Source of the DNA: Planctomycetia bacterium
GTDB taxonomy: Bacteria; Planctomycetota; Planctomycetia; Gemmatales; Gemmataceae
NCBI GenBank assembly: GCA_005808665.1
Contig: SYLG01000019.1
Location: 1-62,408, forward strand
Length of the DNA stretch: 62,408 nt
Direction of reading: 5' to 3'
The translations under genes were made by a program, and so were the position numbers. The notes below the pieces were generated by a model. The model saw nothing but the letters and a program-made list of their open reading frames with translations. It was not told the DNA's origin and searched no databases. Below, piece after piece: positions 29,292 to 37,806 of the stretch (within the stretch, counting starts at the first letter, position 1; every line of letters begins with the position of its first letter).

Positions 29292-30911
29292 TCACTTTTT
29301 AATATTTCCTGTTTTATTAATTTCAGGAATTGATTGAATCCAAAAAAAAGGTTGATCCGGTCCATTTCCAGATTTGGCCATTATCCTTCGATTAGGCATA
29401 TTTGATCCTTTTACGCAGGCGGTTAATTGAAATGCTCCCTGGGTTGCAGCGGGACCTGCGGAAAATGTCAAAGAAATGGATAGACCATCTTTTTTTTGTG
29501 TTTGTTCCTGTTTGCAATTAAAACCAATTGGCAACCCTGAGGCAAAAATTTCAATTGGTTCTGAAAAACCGTTTTTTTTTGTCACATTAACCATAAGTAC
29601 AGTCTGTTTTTTATCAGTAATTAAAATAGAATCAGATTTACTATTAATTTCAAAATTAGGTTGTAAATCTGTTATTTCTAATATGCATATATGCCTTGGT
29701 GAAATGTGGTCGAATAAATCATAGACCTCAAATTTATATATTTCATCGGTTGATAAAGTTAATGTACCATATGTATCTTGATGTAGGTCATTCGGTTCAA
29801 AAACATGAACAATTTTTCCTTTCGAATCTCTAACTCGAATAATCGGAGTCATTAAGAATCCCAACGAATGGCTTTTTGCCTTAATATCAATTCCTTTCCC
29901 TTTAACCATTTTTAAAAACATAGTATTGGGTGCCTTGATGGTGGCGGAATCAAGGGAAATGGTTGACGGTACCGTTAAAGCAATATTGCTTTTAGAGTTA
30001 TGAAGATGGGACTCACCTTCAGAGCGAATTGCCGTAATGGTATTGGGCCACAAAGGATGGAATAACGTATCCTTTTGATTTAAACTAGCTTTCACATAAA
30101 CAGTATCGCAGTTTTTATTCAAATTCCAACCGCGAATGGTTACCAGACCTGAATGCTTTGCCGGAATCGCAATTGGGAAAGGTACTAACGCAAATGGGCC
30201 ATTTGTAATGGTTAGCCGATATAGGTAACTGTTATCCCCCGCAAATCTAATGGTGGAGTTAGGTTCGGCTGGAAATGCAAAAAGTCTAATAATGTAGATT
30301 CCCTCTTTTGGGGCTTTGAATACCAATTCGGGATCGAGGTTTTTTTCATCGTGGTTCTGTCCCAGGACAAACCCATCGGAAGATACAATTTGAAGGACAG
30401 AATCCATGGGGGAATTGAGGATTTGATTGGCACAAAGGGATGCAACCAGGGTTTCACCTTTTTGCAGTGGATAGGAAAAACAATCAATATCCCCAGATTT
30501 TGCCAACCTCCCGGTAATTACGGAAGGCTCAATGAGTTTCTGTGCGGTTTGGGTTTTATCGTTGGTTTCGGTTTCCTGGATTTCATTGATGTTACCCACA
30601 AAGAAAGGCTTAGCCTCACTAAATCCTTTGGAATCGTACCCCCGAATCCAAAGCCATTCGGGGTGAACTGATGCGGGAACTTCAACCGAAATGCTCCCTT
30701 TTGTGGATAAAGGGATAATTTTGATAATTGGGTTACTACACCAAAAGGAGATGGGCCAAACATCAAATTTTCCGGTCAAGTTTACATCGACCTTGGTTCC
30801 AATTTTCACTCCTGAGGGTAAAATGCCGGTGATTGTGCAGGCACATTGACCATACCCACCGATTAGGGTCAATAATGTCAAGGTTAGAATGGGTTTGGAG
30901 CAACTTGACAT
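29292..30911 (-). CDS. Secreted PPC-domain protein
   Basis: 539 aa with a signal peptide (LTLLTLIGGYGQCAC). A short Ig/IPT-like strand set (about 25-100, ITGILPSGVKIGTKVDVNLTG) is followed by a bacterial pre-peptidase C-terminal (PPC) domain at about 108-240: EIQETETNDKTQTAQ, VITGRLAKSGDIDCFSYPLQKGETLV and GIYIIRLFAFPA. The rest is beta-rich (Ig-like) with no known catalytic motif. Such proteins are thought to bind surfaces or polymers, by analogy to peptidase-attached PPC domains. Its ATG overlaps the DUF1501 stop (TAATG, 1-nt overlap), so translation is coupled and it belongs to the same three-gene unit. Confidence 0.85.
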   Translation of the reverse strand: MSSCSKPILTLTLLTLIGGYGQCACTITGILPSGVKIGTKVDVNLTGKFDVWPISFWCSNPIIKIIPLSTKGSISVEVPASVHPEWLWIRGYDSKGFSEAKPFFVGNINEIQETETNDKTQTAQKLIEPSVITGRLAKSGDIDCFSYPLQKGETLVASLCANQILNSPMDSVLQIVSSDGFVLGQNHDEKNLDPELVFKAPKEGIYIIRLFAFPAEPNSTIRFAGDNSYLYRLTITNGPFALVPFPIAIPAKHSGLVTIRGWNLNKNCDTVYVKASLNQKDTLFHPLWPNTITAIRSEGESHLHNSKSNIALTVPSTISLDSATIKAPNTMFLKMVKGKGIDIKAKSHSLGFLMTPIIRVRDSKGKIVHVFEPNDLHQDTYGTLTLSTDEIYKFEVYDLFDHISPRHICILEITDLQPNFEINSKSDSILITDKKQTVLMVNVTKKNGFSEPIEIFASGLPIGFNCKQEQTQKKDGLSISLTFSAGPAATQGAFQLTACVKGSNMPNRRIMAKSGNGPDQPFFWIQSIPEINKTGNIKK

Positions 30912-32224
30912 TATCCCATCAATTCGCGAATGGGGGTTGGGTCACTTACAATATGGGATGGTCGCCCAGTGGAAGAAAATAATACCTTATCAGGATTGAT
31001 ACCCATTTTGGTGTAAATGGTGGAAGCAAAATTTTCGGGAGAAAGTACCCGTTCTACGGCGGCAAATCCCTTTTTATCAGTCGAACCAATGATTTGACCT
31101 CCCGGAGTATTTCCCCCCGCAAATAACACGGACATGGCATTGGCCCAGTGATCCCGACCTGCATCCTTGTTGATTTGTGGGGTGCGCCCAAATTCCCCCA
31201 AGGCTATTACCATCGTTGAATCCAGCATTCCCCTTTGGTCCAAATCGTTGATAAGAGTCGCTAATGTTTGGTCCCATTTGGGGAGTTTTTTTCCCAAGGT
31301 TTCAAAAAGTTTGGTATGGTGATCCCAACCACCATCATAAATGGTAACAAAGGGGACCCCTGCCTCCACCAATCTCCTGGCCAGGAGTGCTCTATTACCA
31401 AAAGAACCTCGATACAATTCTCTTACCGCAATGGGTTCCCTGGATAAATCAAACGCCGCCTGAGCCGCTTTTGAAGCCATAAGGTCGGTAGCTTGTTTGT
31501 AATGTTCATCCAGAGCCAAAACGGGATCGCCAGCGGCTTTGTTCAATATCCGTTGAAAATTATCCACATCCCTGCGAATGGATTCCCGTTCTGAAAACCT
31601 TCCCTGGGTGAGGCCTTGGGGCAAGGCCACATCCCTAATCCGGAAACCGGGATTGCTCGGATCTCCATCCACCACAAATGGGGCATACTTGTCGCCTAGA
31701 AAATTTGGCCCACCTGACCGTGACATACTAGGCATGGTGAAATAAGGGGGCAAACCTTGTGGCGCTCCTTTTTCATGAGCAATTACGGAACCAAGACTGG
31801 GATGAAAGCTGACAAATGCTCCGCAACCTACCGGTATTCTAGGGGGAGCACCTGTCATCATGTAATGATTGCCTGCCCCGTGATTACCTTGATCATGACG
31901 AATAGAGCGAATAACCGTTAACTTGGAAAAGGATCCTGCTAACTGCTTCATGTGTTCGGAGAAATAAACTCCTGGAACCGCCGTTGCTGCCGTTTTGAAT
32001 TCACCCCGGTATTCTGCGGGAGCATTGGGTTTGGGGTCAAAGGTTTCATAATGGGTAGGCCCCCCATCCATCCAAATCAGGATACAGGCCTTGGCTTGCA
32101 TCGGAAGTTGTGAATCCTCCCGAGCCTTGAGTGAGGTTGCCAAACCTCCCCCAAGCAATGTAGAAAGGCCTAGTTGCAAATAATTGCGCCGATTGGGTCC
32201 TGAACATTTTTTAGACTTTTGCAT
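30911..32224 (-). CDS. DUF1501 family protein
   Basis: 437 aa. The leader PNRRNYLQLGLSTLLGGGLATSL (about 10-32) is twin-arginine-like. Core motifs are all present: ACILIWMDGGPTHYETFDPKPNAPAEYRGEF, IRSIRHDQGNHGAGNHYMMTGAPP, LLARRLVEAGVPFVTIYDGGWDHH and VIALGEFGRTP. This matches the complete DUF1501 pattern, unlike the altered copy at 5526-6965. Function is unknown (sulfatase/phosphatase-like fold). GAGG lies about 9 nt before the ATG. It sits 34 nt after the DUF1549/DUF1553 gene and is translationally coupled to the PPC gene. Confidence 0.93.
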   Translation of the reverse strand: MQKSKKCSGPNRRNYLQLGLSTLLGGGLATSLKAREDSQLPMQAKACILIWMDGGPTHYETFDPKPNAPAEYRGEFKTAATAVPGVYFSEHMKQLAGSFSKLTVIRSIRHDQGNHGAGNHYMMTGAPPRIPVGCGAFVSFHPSLGSVIAHEKGAPQGLPPYFTMPSMSRSGGPNFLGDKYAPFVVDGDPSNPGFRIRDVALPQGLTQGRFSERESIRRDVDNFQRILNKAAGDPVLALDEHYKQATDLMASKAAQAAFDLSREPIAVRELYRGSFGNRALLARRLVEAGVPFVTIYDGGWDHHTKLFETLGKKLPKWDQTLATLINDLDQRGMLDSTMVIALGEFGRTPQINKDAGRDHWANAMSVLFAGGNTPGGQIIGSTDKKGFAAVERVLSPENFASTIYTKMGINPDKVLFSSTGRPSHIVSDPTPIRELMG

Positions 32225-32258
32225 GAGTAATACCTCTTTGATCCATGCAGGATTTGCC

Positions 32259-34442
32259 TTAATCCTTGAAAACGAATTCAGGTGAATTCAAAAGGGCCCA
32301 AAGTAGATCTTCAACAGATTCTCTCTTTTTGGATTTGGCATTTGCCAGCCTAAGTTCTTCCCGAACCAATTCGGTATTATTGGGTGGACGGCTAAAGCAA
32401 TGGAGGTAGAGTTCGGTAACGATTTCCGTATTGGATTTGCCGCTATTTGATAATTGTGCCGCCCTGCACTCGTTAGCAGTTATTTTCCGCTGAATTTCCG
32501 GGCTATTCATTAGGTGGAGAGCTTGCACAACACTTGTCTCAGTCATCCTTTCACAGGGAGGATCCTGGTTGGGATCAGGACGGCCAAAACTATCCAAAAA
32601 ATGGGATTGGAATCGAAATGTCCAGGCCTCGACAGCTCTTGATCCTGGCGGCATCGCATCAAAATCCTCGGGAATACCTGTTACATCACAAACCGCATCA
32701 AGGAGCACCTCAGCACGAAGTCTTTGGCGATAATGGCGGGAATAATTTCGACCATCGGACGCATTGGAATCATTGGGGATGGAAGAAAGTCCATAGGCAT
32801 GGCTCGTTGCGATGAGTCGGATTAGTTTTTTTAAGTCATAGCCATTTTGCCGAAAACTGGTGGCAAGTGTATCCAATAGGGGTCCATTGGAGGCAGGGTT
32901 GGTGGCACGAAGATCATCCACCGGTTCCACAATCCCCCTTCCCATAAGATCCATCCAAACACGGTTCACAATGACCCTGGTAAAAAAAGGATTGTCAGTG
33001 GAGGTAATCCAATGAGCCAGGGTTTCTCGCGGATCCGAATTTTCCACATTTGTTTCTGTTTTGCCAAACAGGGGTTTTGGTTTCATTTCCTTGCCATGGA
33101 CAGGATGTTTAACTTGTCCGGTTTTGGCGGTAAAGAGCGTTTCCTCACCGCCTGAAATGGGGGCCGAAATACCTTGACCACGATGACCCAACCTGGAAAA
33201 ATAGGCTGCAAACGAATAGAAATCGTCCTGGCTCCAAACCTCGAAAGGATGGTGATGACATTTGGCACAATCCAAGCGAATTCCAAGAAATAGCTGACTC
33301 ACCATGGTGGTCGCCTCCTCCGGTTCTCTTCGATCCCGAAATAAAACCGTAGCTCCATCCCTAAAGCTGCTACCTTTTGAAATAAGTAATTCACGAACAA
33401 ACTGGTCATAAGGTTTGTTTTGTCGAAAACATTCCCGAATCCAACCATCAAAATTGAATACTGCCTTGATTCCTACCCTATAGGGATTGGGCCTCAATAG
33501 GTCGGTCCATTTATTTGCCCAAAAATCCGCGTATTCAGGCCGAAGCAAAAGCAAATCGACCAATCGAACCCTCTTGTCAGGTGCCTTATCCTTTAAAAAA
33601 GTGTTGGTTTCCAAGGGGGTGGGTAACCTACCAATGATGTCCAGGTAAACCCTTCGAAGGAAGGTGGAATCGCTGGAAAGGGAGGACGGGGCCAAATTGA
33701 GTTGTTTCAATTTTTCCCAAATGGGACCATCCAACGGATTGGCTCTTGGAAGGGCCTCATAGACGACAGGATTAACGGGAACAGGGTTGGGGATGAGACA
33801 ATGACAAACCGCAAATCTTTCTTGATAGCGGGCCATTATTGCTGCCTCACCCGGAAGAATTCCCGCCTTCAGATTGCCATTGGGGTCAACCGAAACCATG
33901 CCACTTTCATTGGATTGAAACATGGTTAAATGAGTAACATCTTCTTTAGTATTATCTTTGTAATGGGCGGTAACCTGTAATGATTTTTTTTGACCGGGAT
34001 TTAATATTAGGTGGCTGGAATCAAGGGTAATGTGATCTATTGTTGGTACATTTGCAGGAGTCCTCGGACAACCATCTAACACCCATTTTCTCAATTTTCG
34101 AAAATTGGGATCGTCCAGGGGAAGTTTTTTGCCACCGCCATGTGATACCTGACCGGATGCCTTTTTCAAAAGCAAACTAGCATCGGGAGAGGTAAGGAAA
34201 ATTCGGCGACCTCTACCTTCTTGGGTAATTGCCTCATGGTCCGCCGTATGGTCGTAACCCAACAGGGATAAGGAAAAACCATTTTGCCCCCTTGCTTTTC
34301 CATGGCATGAACCCGAGTTGCATCCATATTTTGCCAAAATGGGTTGAATATCCCGTTCGAAAGTCACAACGGATTGGGAAAATGCCCAACCGCTTCCCCA
34401 AACCAGGAACATCAAAGTCAAAAGCAAACGCAGGTTTGGCAT
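32259..34442 (-). CDS. Secreted PSCyt1-like/BIG2/DUF1549/DUF1553 protein
   Basis: 727 aa with a signal peptide (LLLTLMFLVWGSGWAFSQ). An N-terminal heme-like motif CNSGSCHGK (about 41-49) is followed by a BIG2-type Ig domain (about 135-215: HLILNPGQKKSLQVTAHYKDNTKEDVTH). DUF1549 (about 240-420) has FLRRVYLDIIGRLPTPLETN and the second motif CAKCHHHPFE. DUF1553 (about 465-710) has FFTRVIVNRVWMDLMGRGIVEPVDDLR. The first motif has the longer spacing CxxxxCH rather than CxxCH, so heme attachment there is uncertain. It is the first gene of a three-gene unit with the DUF1501 and PPC proteins. Confidence 0.92.
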   Translation of the reverse strand: MPNLRLLLTLMFLVWGSGWAFSQSVVTFERDIQPILAKYGCNSGSCHGKARGQNGFSLSLLGYDHTADHEAITQEGRGRRIFLTSPDASLLLKKASGQVSHGGGKKLPLDDPNFRKLRKWVLDGCPRTPANVPTIDHITLDSSHLILNPGQKKSLQVTAHYKDNTKEDVTHLTMFQSNESGMVSVDPNGNLKAGILPGEAAIMARYQERFAVCHCLIPNPVPVNPVVYEALPRANPLDGPIWEKLKQLNLAPSSLSSDSTFLRRVYLDIIGRLPTPLETNTFLKDKAPDKRVRLVDLLLLRPEYADFWANKWTDLLRPNPYRVGIKAVFNFDGWIRECFRQNKPYDQFVRELLISKGSSFRDGATVLFRDRREPEEATTMVSQLFLGIRLDCAKCHHHPFEVWSQDDFYSFAAYFSRLGHRGQGISAPISGGEETLFTAKTGQVKHPVHGKEMKPKPLFGKTETNVENSDPRETLAHWITSTDNPFFTRVIVNRVWMDLMGRGIVEPVDDLRATNPASNGPLLDTLATSFRQNGYDLKKLIRLIATSHAYGLSSIPNDSNASDGRNYSRHYRQRLRAEVLLDAVCDVTGIPEDFDAMPPGSRAVEAWTFRFQSHFLDSFGRPDPNQDPPCERMTETSVVQALHLMNSPEIQRKITANECRAAQLSNSGKSNTEIVTELYLHCFSRPPNNTELVREELRLANAKSKKRESVEDLLWALLNSPEFVFKD

Positions 34443-34569
34443 GGAAAATAGGCCACAGTGGCGGCGGCAGGCAAAGGCTGATTCTAAGGGTGAGATAAAG
34501 TATTATAACCTATTCCGGGTTCAGGATCATCCCCAAATGCATTGGTTAGTTGAAAGATTTGGAATTTAA

Positions 34570-34866
34570 ATGAGAAAGGTCATTGTGGCATCTTCTCCTA
34601 AATCCTGGACGGTTTACATTCTTCGTTGCCGCGAAGCAAGTTTGTACACAGGGATCACCACAGACCTTGAACGGAGGGTAGAGCAACACAAAAAAGGATT
34701 GGCTTCCCGGTACACCAGGGCCCGTCTGCCCGTAATCCTTGTTTTTCAACAACATGGATTTGATCATTCATCCGCATTGAAGCGTGAAAGGGAAATAAAA
34801 AAATGGAGTCGAAGGGAAAAACTCAACCTGATAAAAAAAGCCCGGCAGGAATCCGGGCCCGGGTAA
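34570..34866 (+). CDS. GIY-YIG nuclease family protein (YhbQ/UPF0213-like)
   Basis: 98 aa. The GIY-YIG core is visible: WTVYILRCREASLYTGITTDLERRVEQHKKG (about 13-43), with the first Tyr in VYIL and the second as YTGIT. KYTRARLPV is represented by RYTRARLPVILVF; the C-terminal Lys/Arg-rich ALKREREIKKWSRREKLNLI is also typical. Small stand-alone members of this family are common in bacteria, and their role in DNA metabolism is poorly known. The start has only a weak GGA upstream. Its last codons overlap the terminator of the convergent ThuA gene. Confidence 0.9.
   Translation: MRKVIVASSPKSWTVYILRCREASLYTGITTDLERRVEQHKKGLASRYTRARLPVILVFQQHGFDHSSALKREREIKKWSRREKLNLIKKARQESGPG
34833..34858 (-). 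terminator. Intrinsic terminator of the ThuA gene, embedded in the GIY-YIG coding end
   Basis: Read leftward: GCCCGG, loop ATTCCTG, CCGGGC, then a run of seven T. It lies 30 nt after the ThuA stop codon (34888). The stem and T-run encode the last residues (KKARQESG) of the GIY-YIG protein on the other strand, whose stop is at 34864-34866. The two genes thus share sequence at their convergent ends. Confidence 0.8.
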
Positions 34867-34887
34867 TCATAAAGAATAGGGTGCTAC

Positions 34888-35664
34888 TTATTTTGTGGAA
34901 GGGGAGACCTTCCCGGTTGCCGCAAATTCCACACCCCGAATTAAAAGGGTTTGGTATTCGGGGCTGCTTTTCATTGCCTCGGGATCGTGCCCCAGGACAT
35001 TCTCTACAACCCGACCTTTTCCGTATTTGGCAACCCAAACAACAGCTTCATTTTTGTCGGTGTTTTTCGGATCGATTTTCTTGTCCGACCAGGCTGTAAC
35101 CAAAATTTCACTTGACGGAAACATTACCGAATTCTGGTAAAGCTCATCACGGCCATGTTTGAATTCAGTGATACCAAGGGTGATCGGGTGTTCCTTGCGA
35201 ACAGTAACGGTGAATTCGTGCATTTTTCCGTGGTTACCCTGTTTGCGCCAACCACCGGCAATCGCAACCTCGAATTCCTTATTTAGTTTGGAATCGGCAG
35301 TAAATGCCGCCGAGGACCAATGGTGTACATAAAGCCCTTTGCCTGCCTTCACCGCTCCAAGGAATGCCTCCTTATTGGCATCCTTCCAAACACTATCGGG
35401 ATTGTTTTTGGCACCCTGAGGAGTGTCCCGATAGTTCAAAACCAAGCCATCATATTTGGCAAGATTCTCCTCAGTGAGATCTTTGCCCGGGGTTTCCGTG
35501 AGGTCTACTTCCATACCTGCTGCCGTTAAAACCTTTTTGATCAGTGGGGCGGTTTCTTTCCACTTATGGAATTCGTCGCCGGTTATAATGAGGATCCTGG
35601 GACCAGCGGCCAGGGTGAATCCGGTTAATGCAAAAAAAGATACCAATCCGAGTGTAAAGCGCAT
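34888..35664 (-). CDS. Secreted ThuA-domain protein
   Basis: 258 aa. Signal peptide (MRFTLGLVSFFALTGFTLAA). A ThuA-like glutamine-amidotransferase-type fold follows: RILIITGDEFHKWKETAPLIKKVL, YDGLVLNYRDT, FLGAVKAGKGLYVHHWSSAAF, EHPITLGITEFKHGRDELYQNSV and VVWVAKYGKGRVVENVLGHD. ThuA proteins are linked to trehalose and other sugar use and are often secreted in planctomycetes, but no catalytic role is established. It is monocistronic, ends at the terminator at 34833-34858, and is divergent from mtnB. Confidence 0.92.
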   Translation of the reverse strand: MRFTLGLVSFFALTGFTLAAGPRILIITGDEFHKWKETAPLIKKVLTAAGMEVDLTETPGKDLTEENLAKYDGLVLNYRDTPQGAKNNPDSVWKDANKEAFLGAVKAGKGLYVHHWSSAAFTADSKLNKEFEVAIAGGWRKQGNHGKMHEFTVTVRKEHPITLGITEFKHGRDELYQNSVMFPSSEILVTAWSDKKIDPKNTDKNEAVVWVAKYGKGRVVENVLGHDPEAMKSSPEYQTLLIRGVEFAATGKVSPSTK

Positions 35665-35764
35665 GGGTTATTCCTTGCTTGGTAGGTGCTTCGTAAGGGG
35701 AAATATTTTTCTAGGCATTTCCTTCAAGGGTACAACCCGTTGCCCTCCAACCTCTTTCCCTGAT

Positions 35765-35791
35765 CCCTAGGATGAAAGTTTGCATCCTGGG
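35765..35791 (+). promoter_or_regulatory. Leader hairpin upstream of mtnB
   Basis: CCC-T-AGGATG, loop AAAGTTTG, CATCCT-GGG: nine base pairs with one bulged T. It ends 15 nt before ATG 35807. Its 3' arm includes GGG, part of the only purine-rich ribosome site (GGGA) before that ATG, so it could mask translation. It does not match any SAM riboswitch fold I know. A TTG at 35780 inside the loop is the in-frame alternative start. Confidence 0.35.
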
Positions 35792-35806
35792 AAAAATGAA
35801 ACGATC

Positions 35807-36430
35807 ATGAATCACCAAGATCAACGCCATTCCTTAGCCAATATTGGCAAGGAATTCCATGCCAACAAATGGTCACTTGGTACCAGCAGTAACTATTCGA
35901 TGGTGGTATGCCGGAATCCCCTGCAACTGCTCCTTACGGCAAGTGGCAAGGACAAAGGGGCCCTGAAGCAATCCGATTTTGTGGTGATTGATGAAAATGT
36001 AAATGTCTTGGAAGGGGCTCCCGGAAAGCCCTCCGCCGAAACGGGTCTCCACCTTCTTTTAGCGCAACTTTCCGGTACAGGGGCGGTGCTCCATACGCAT
36101 TCGGTTTGGGGAACTGTCCTTTCTGATTTGTTTGCCCAATCGGGAGGATTTTTCATTGAGGGCTATGAAATGTTAAAAGGCTTGGAGGGTATCAAAACCC
36201 ATGAAACCAAAAAATGGATTGACATTTTCCCAAACAATCAGGATATCGGGGCTTTGGCAAAAATGGTTAAAACAAGGCTTGGCGACGCCAACAATCCTAC
36301 CACCCATGGTTTCCTTATTCAAAACCATGGCCTTTACACTTGGGGTGCAACGCTTTTTGAAGCTCGTCGCCACATAGAAATTTTTGAGTTTCTATTCGAG
36401 TGTGTTGGATTACGAAGAATGATGGCTTGA
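35807..36430 (+). CDS. mtnB: Methylthioribulose-1-phosphate dehydratase
   Basis: 207 aa from ATG 35807, within the family range of about 200-210. Class II aldolase fold; it dehydrates methylthioribulose-1-phosphate in the methionine salvage pathway. SLGTSSNYSMV is the phosphate-binding start, LTASGKDKG and PSAETGLHLLLAQ follow, and zinc ligands are in AVLHTHSVWG and IQNHGLYTWG. The frame extends to a TTG at 35780 that lies in a leader hairpin. It is the first gene of mtnB-mtnD-mtnC. MtnA, MtnK and MtnN are not in this window. Confidence 0.94.
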   Translation: MNHQDQRHSLANIGKEFHANKWSLGTSSNYSMVVCRNPLQLLLTASGKDKGALKQSDFVVIDENVNVLEGAPGKPSAETGLHLLLAQLSGTGAVLHTHSVWGTVLSDLFAQSGGFFIEGYEMLKGLEGIKTHETKKWIDIFPNNQDIGALAKMVKTRLGDANNPTTHGFLIQNHGLYTWGATLFEARRHIEIFEFLFECVGLRRMMA

Positions 36431-36455
36431 TACTGAAGTTCTTGGAGGGAAACAA

Positions 36456-37040
36456 ATGGCTATTATTACCATCAATAATGAAAATCGAATTATTGAAGAG
36501 GCCGGGGAGGTCCGGAATTTCCTGGCACCCCATGGAATTTGGTTTGAACGATGGCCACTGGGAGAGCGGGTCGACCCCAACGCTCCCCCGGAAGAAATCC
36601 TTTTAGCGTATGATTGTGAAATAAAAGCCTTAATGGCCAAGGGGGGCTTTGTGGTGGCTGATGTGGTGAACATTACCACGGAAACGCCAAATTTGGAAAC
36701 ACTCCTTGATCGATTTCGGGCGGAACATACGCATTCAGAGGACGAAGTCAGATTCATTTTGCGTGGGAATGGGTTATTTCATGTACATCCTGAAAAAGGA
36801 CCCGTTTTTGCCATTCAAGTTACGGCAGGTGATATGATAAATGTTCCCAAAGGGACCAAACATTGGTTTGATTTGTGCAAAGACAGGACAATCAGGGCAA
36901 TACGCCTTTTTCAGGAAACAGCTGGTTGGACGCCACTATATGTCGATAATTCCATTAGCGAAGAATATGTTCCCCTCTGTTTAGGGCCTCAACAGGTGGC
37001 TGGTTTGGCCAGGACCCCTGGGGTTGGAATCAAAATATGA
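36456..37040 (+). CDS. mtnD: Acireductone dioxygenase
   Basis: 194 aa cupin that splits acireductone with O2, giving formate and 2-keto-4-methylthiobutyrate with Fe2+. The metal ligands are H91, H93, E97 (HTHSEDE) and H136 (GTKHWFD), all present. FHVHPEKGPVFAIQVTAGDMINVPKG is the cupin second motif. GGAGGG lies 6 nt before the ATG. It overlaps the next gene by 4 nt (ATGA). Confidence 0.97.
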   Translation: MAIITINNENRIIEEAGEVRNFLAPHGIWFERWPLGERVDPNAPPEEILLAYDCEIKALMAKGGFVVADVVNITTETPNLETLLDRFRAEHTHSEDEVRFILRGNGLFHVHPEKGPVFAIQVTAGDMINVPKGTKHWFDLCKDRTIRAIRLFQETAGWTPLYVDNSISEEYVPLCLGPQQVAGLARTPGVGIKI

Positions 37041-37771
37041 TTCTCCTGGATCATAACTTGAAGGTTCTCCTATTTGATATTGAAGGAACCACTTCATCCA
37101 TTGAATTTGTTCACGATGTTCTTTTCCCCTATGCAAGACAACAGGCACATGGTTTTTTAACAAAACATTGGGCCAATCCAGAAATCTTTCAATTAGCTCA
37201 AAAAATTATCAACGAAGCCCACGAAGTGTTAAAGGAGGTTTTTTCCCAATTTGAAAGGGCTACTCCAGATTTGGCCTATCAGGCAGTTTGTCAACTCATG
37301 GATAGGGATGCCAAAGTGACCGGGTTAAAACAGCTCCAAGGGTTGATATGGCAAGAGGGATATGCAGTAAAGCGAATTCACTCTCATTTGTATGCAGAGG
37401 TTCCCGAAGCTTTGATGCGATTTAAGAGACATGGTTTTCGCTTGTTTACCTACTCATCTGGGTCAATCCAGGCACAAAAACTTTATTTTCAGCATACTAC
37501 CTACGGTGATTTATTAGCTTTATTTGAAGGGCATTTTGATACGACTAGCGGAAACAAAGGTGATCGTAAAAGCTATATCAGGATTAGTGATAACATTGGC
37601 GTGAATCCTACCGAAATTTGCTTTTTTACGGATGCATTCAAGGAAATCGTTGCTGCCCGACAAGCCTCCTTGCAAACCGTTTGGGTCGTGCGCCCGGGGA
37701 ATGTTTTGACGGAAACCCCTGAAGGTCATGGTATTTCCAATTTTGACGAATTGTCATTTGATTTCAGGTAG
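37037..37771 (+). CDS. mtnC: Acireductone synthase (enolase-phosphatase)
   Basis: 244 aa HAD-type phosphatase that enolises and dephosphorylates diketo-methylthiopentyl-phosphate to acireductone, the substrate of MtnD. The nucleophile motif is LLFDIEGTTSSI (D14, E16, replacing the usual second Asp); the second is LFTYSSGSIQAQKLYFQHT; and the metal site is CFFTDAFKEIVAA. Start ATG overlaps the mtnD stop (ATGA), so translation is coupled. The order B-D-C is a functional half of the salvage pathway. Confidence 0.96.
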   Translation: MILLDHNLKVLLFDIEGTTSSIEFVHDVLFPYARQQAHGFLTKHWANPEIFQLAQKIINEAHEVLKEVFSQFERATPDLAYQAVCQLMDRDAKVTGLKQLQGLIWQEGYAVKRIHSHLYAEVPEALMRFKRHGFRLFTYSSGSIQAQKLYFQHTTYGDLLALFEGHFDTTSGNKGDRKSYIRISDNIGVNPTEICFFTDAFKEIVAARQASLQTVWVVRPGNVLTETPEGHGISNFDELSFDFR

Positions 37772-37806
37772 CAAAACACTTTATTTCATCCATTACCTCC
37801 GATTTT

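Noticed and set aside
35665-35806. SAM riboswitch upstream of the mtn genes
   Set aside because: Looked for the SAM-I/II/III cores; only a simple hairpin is seen.
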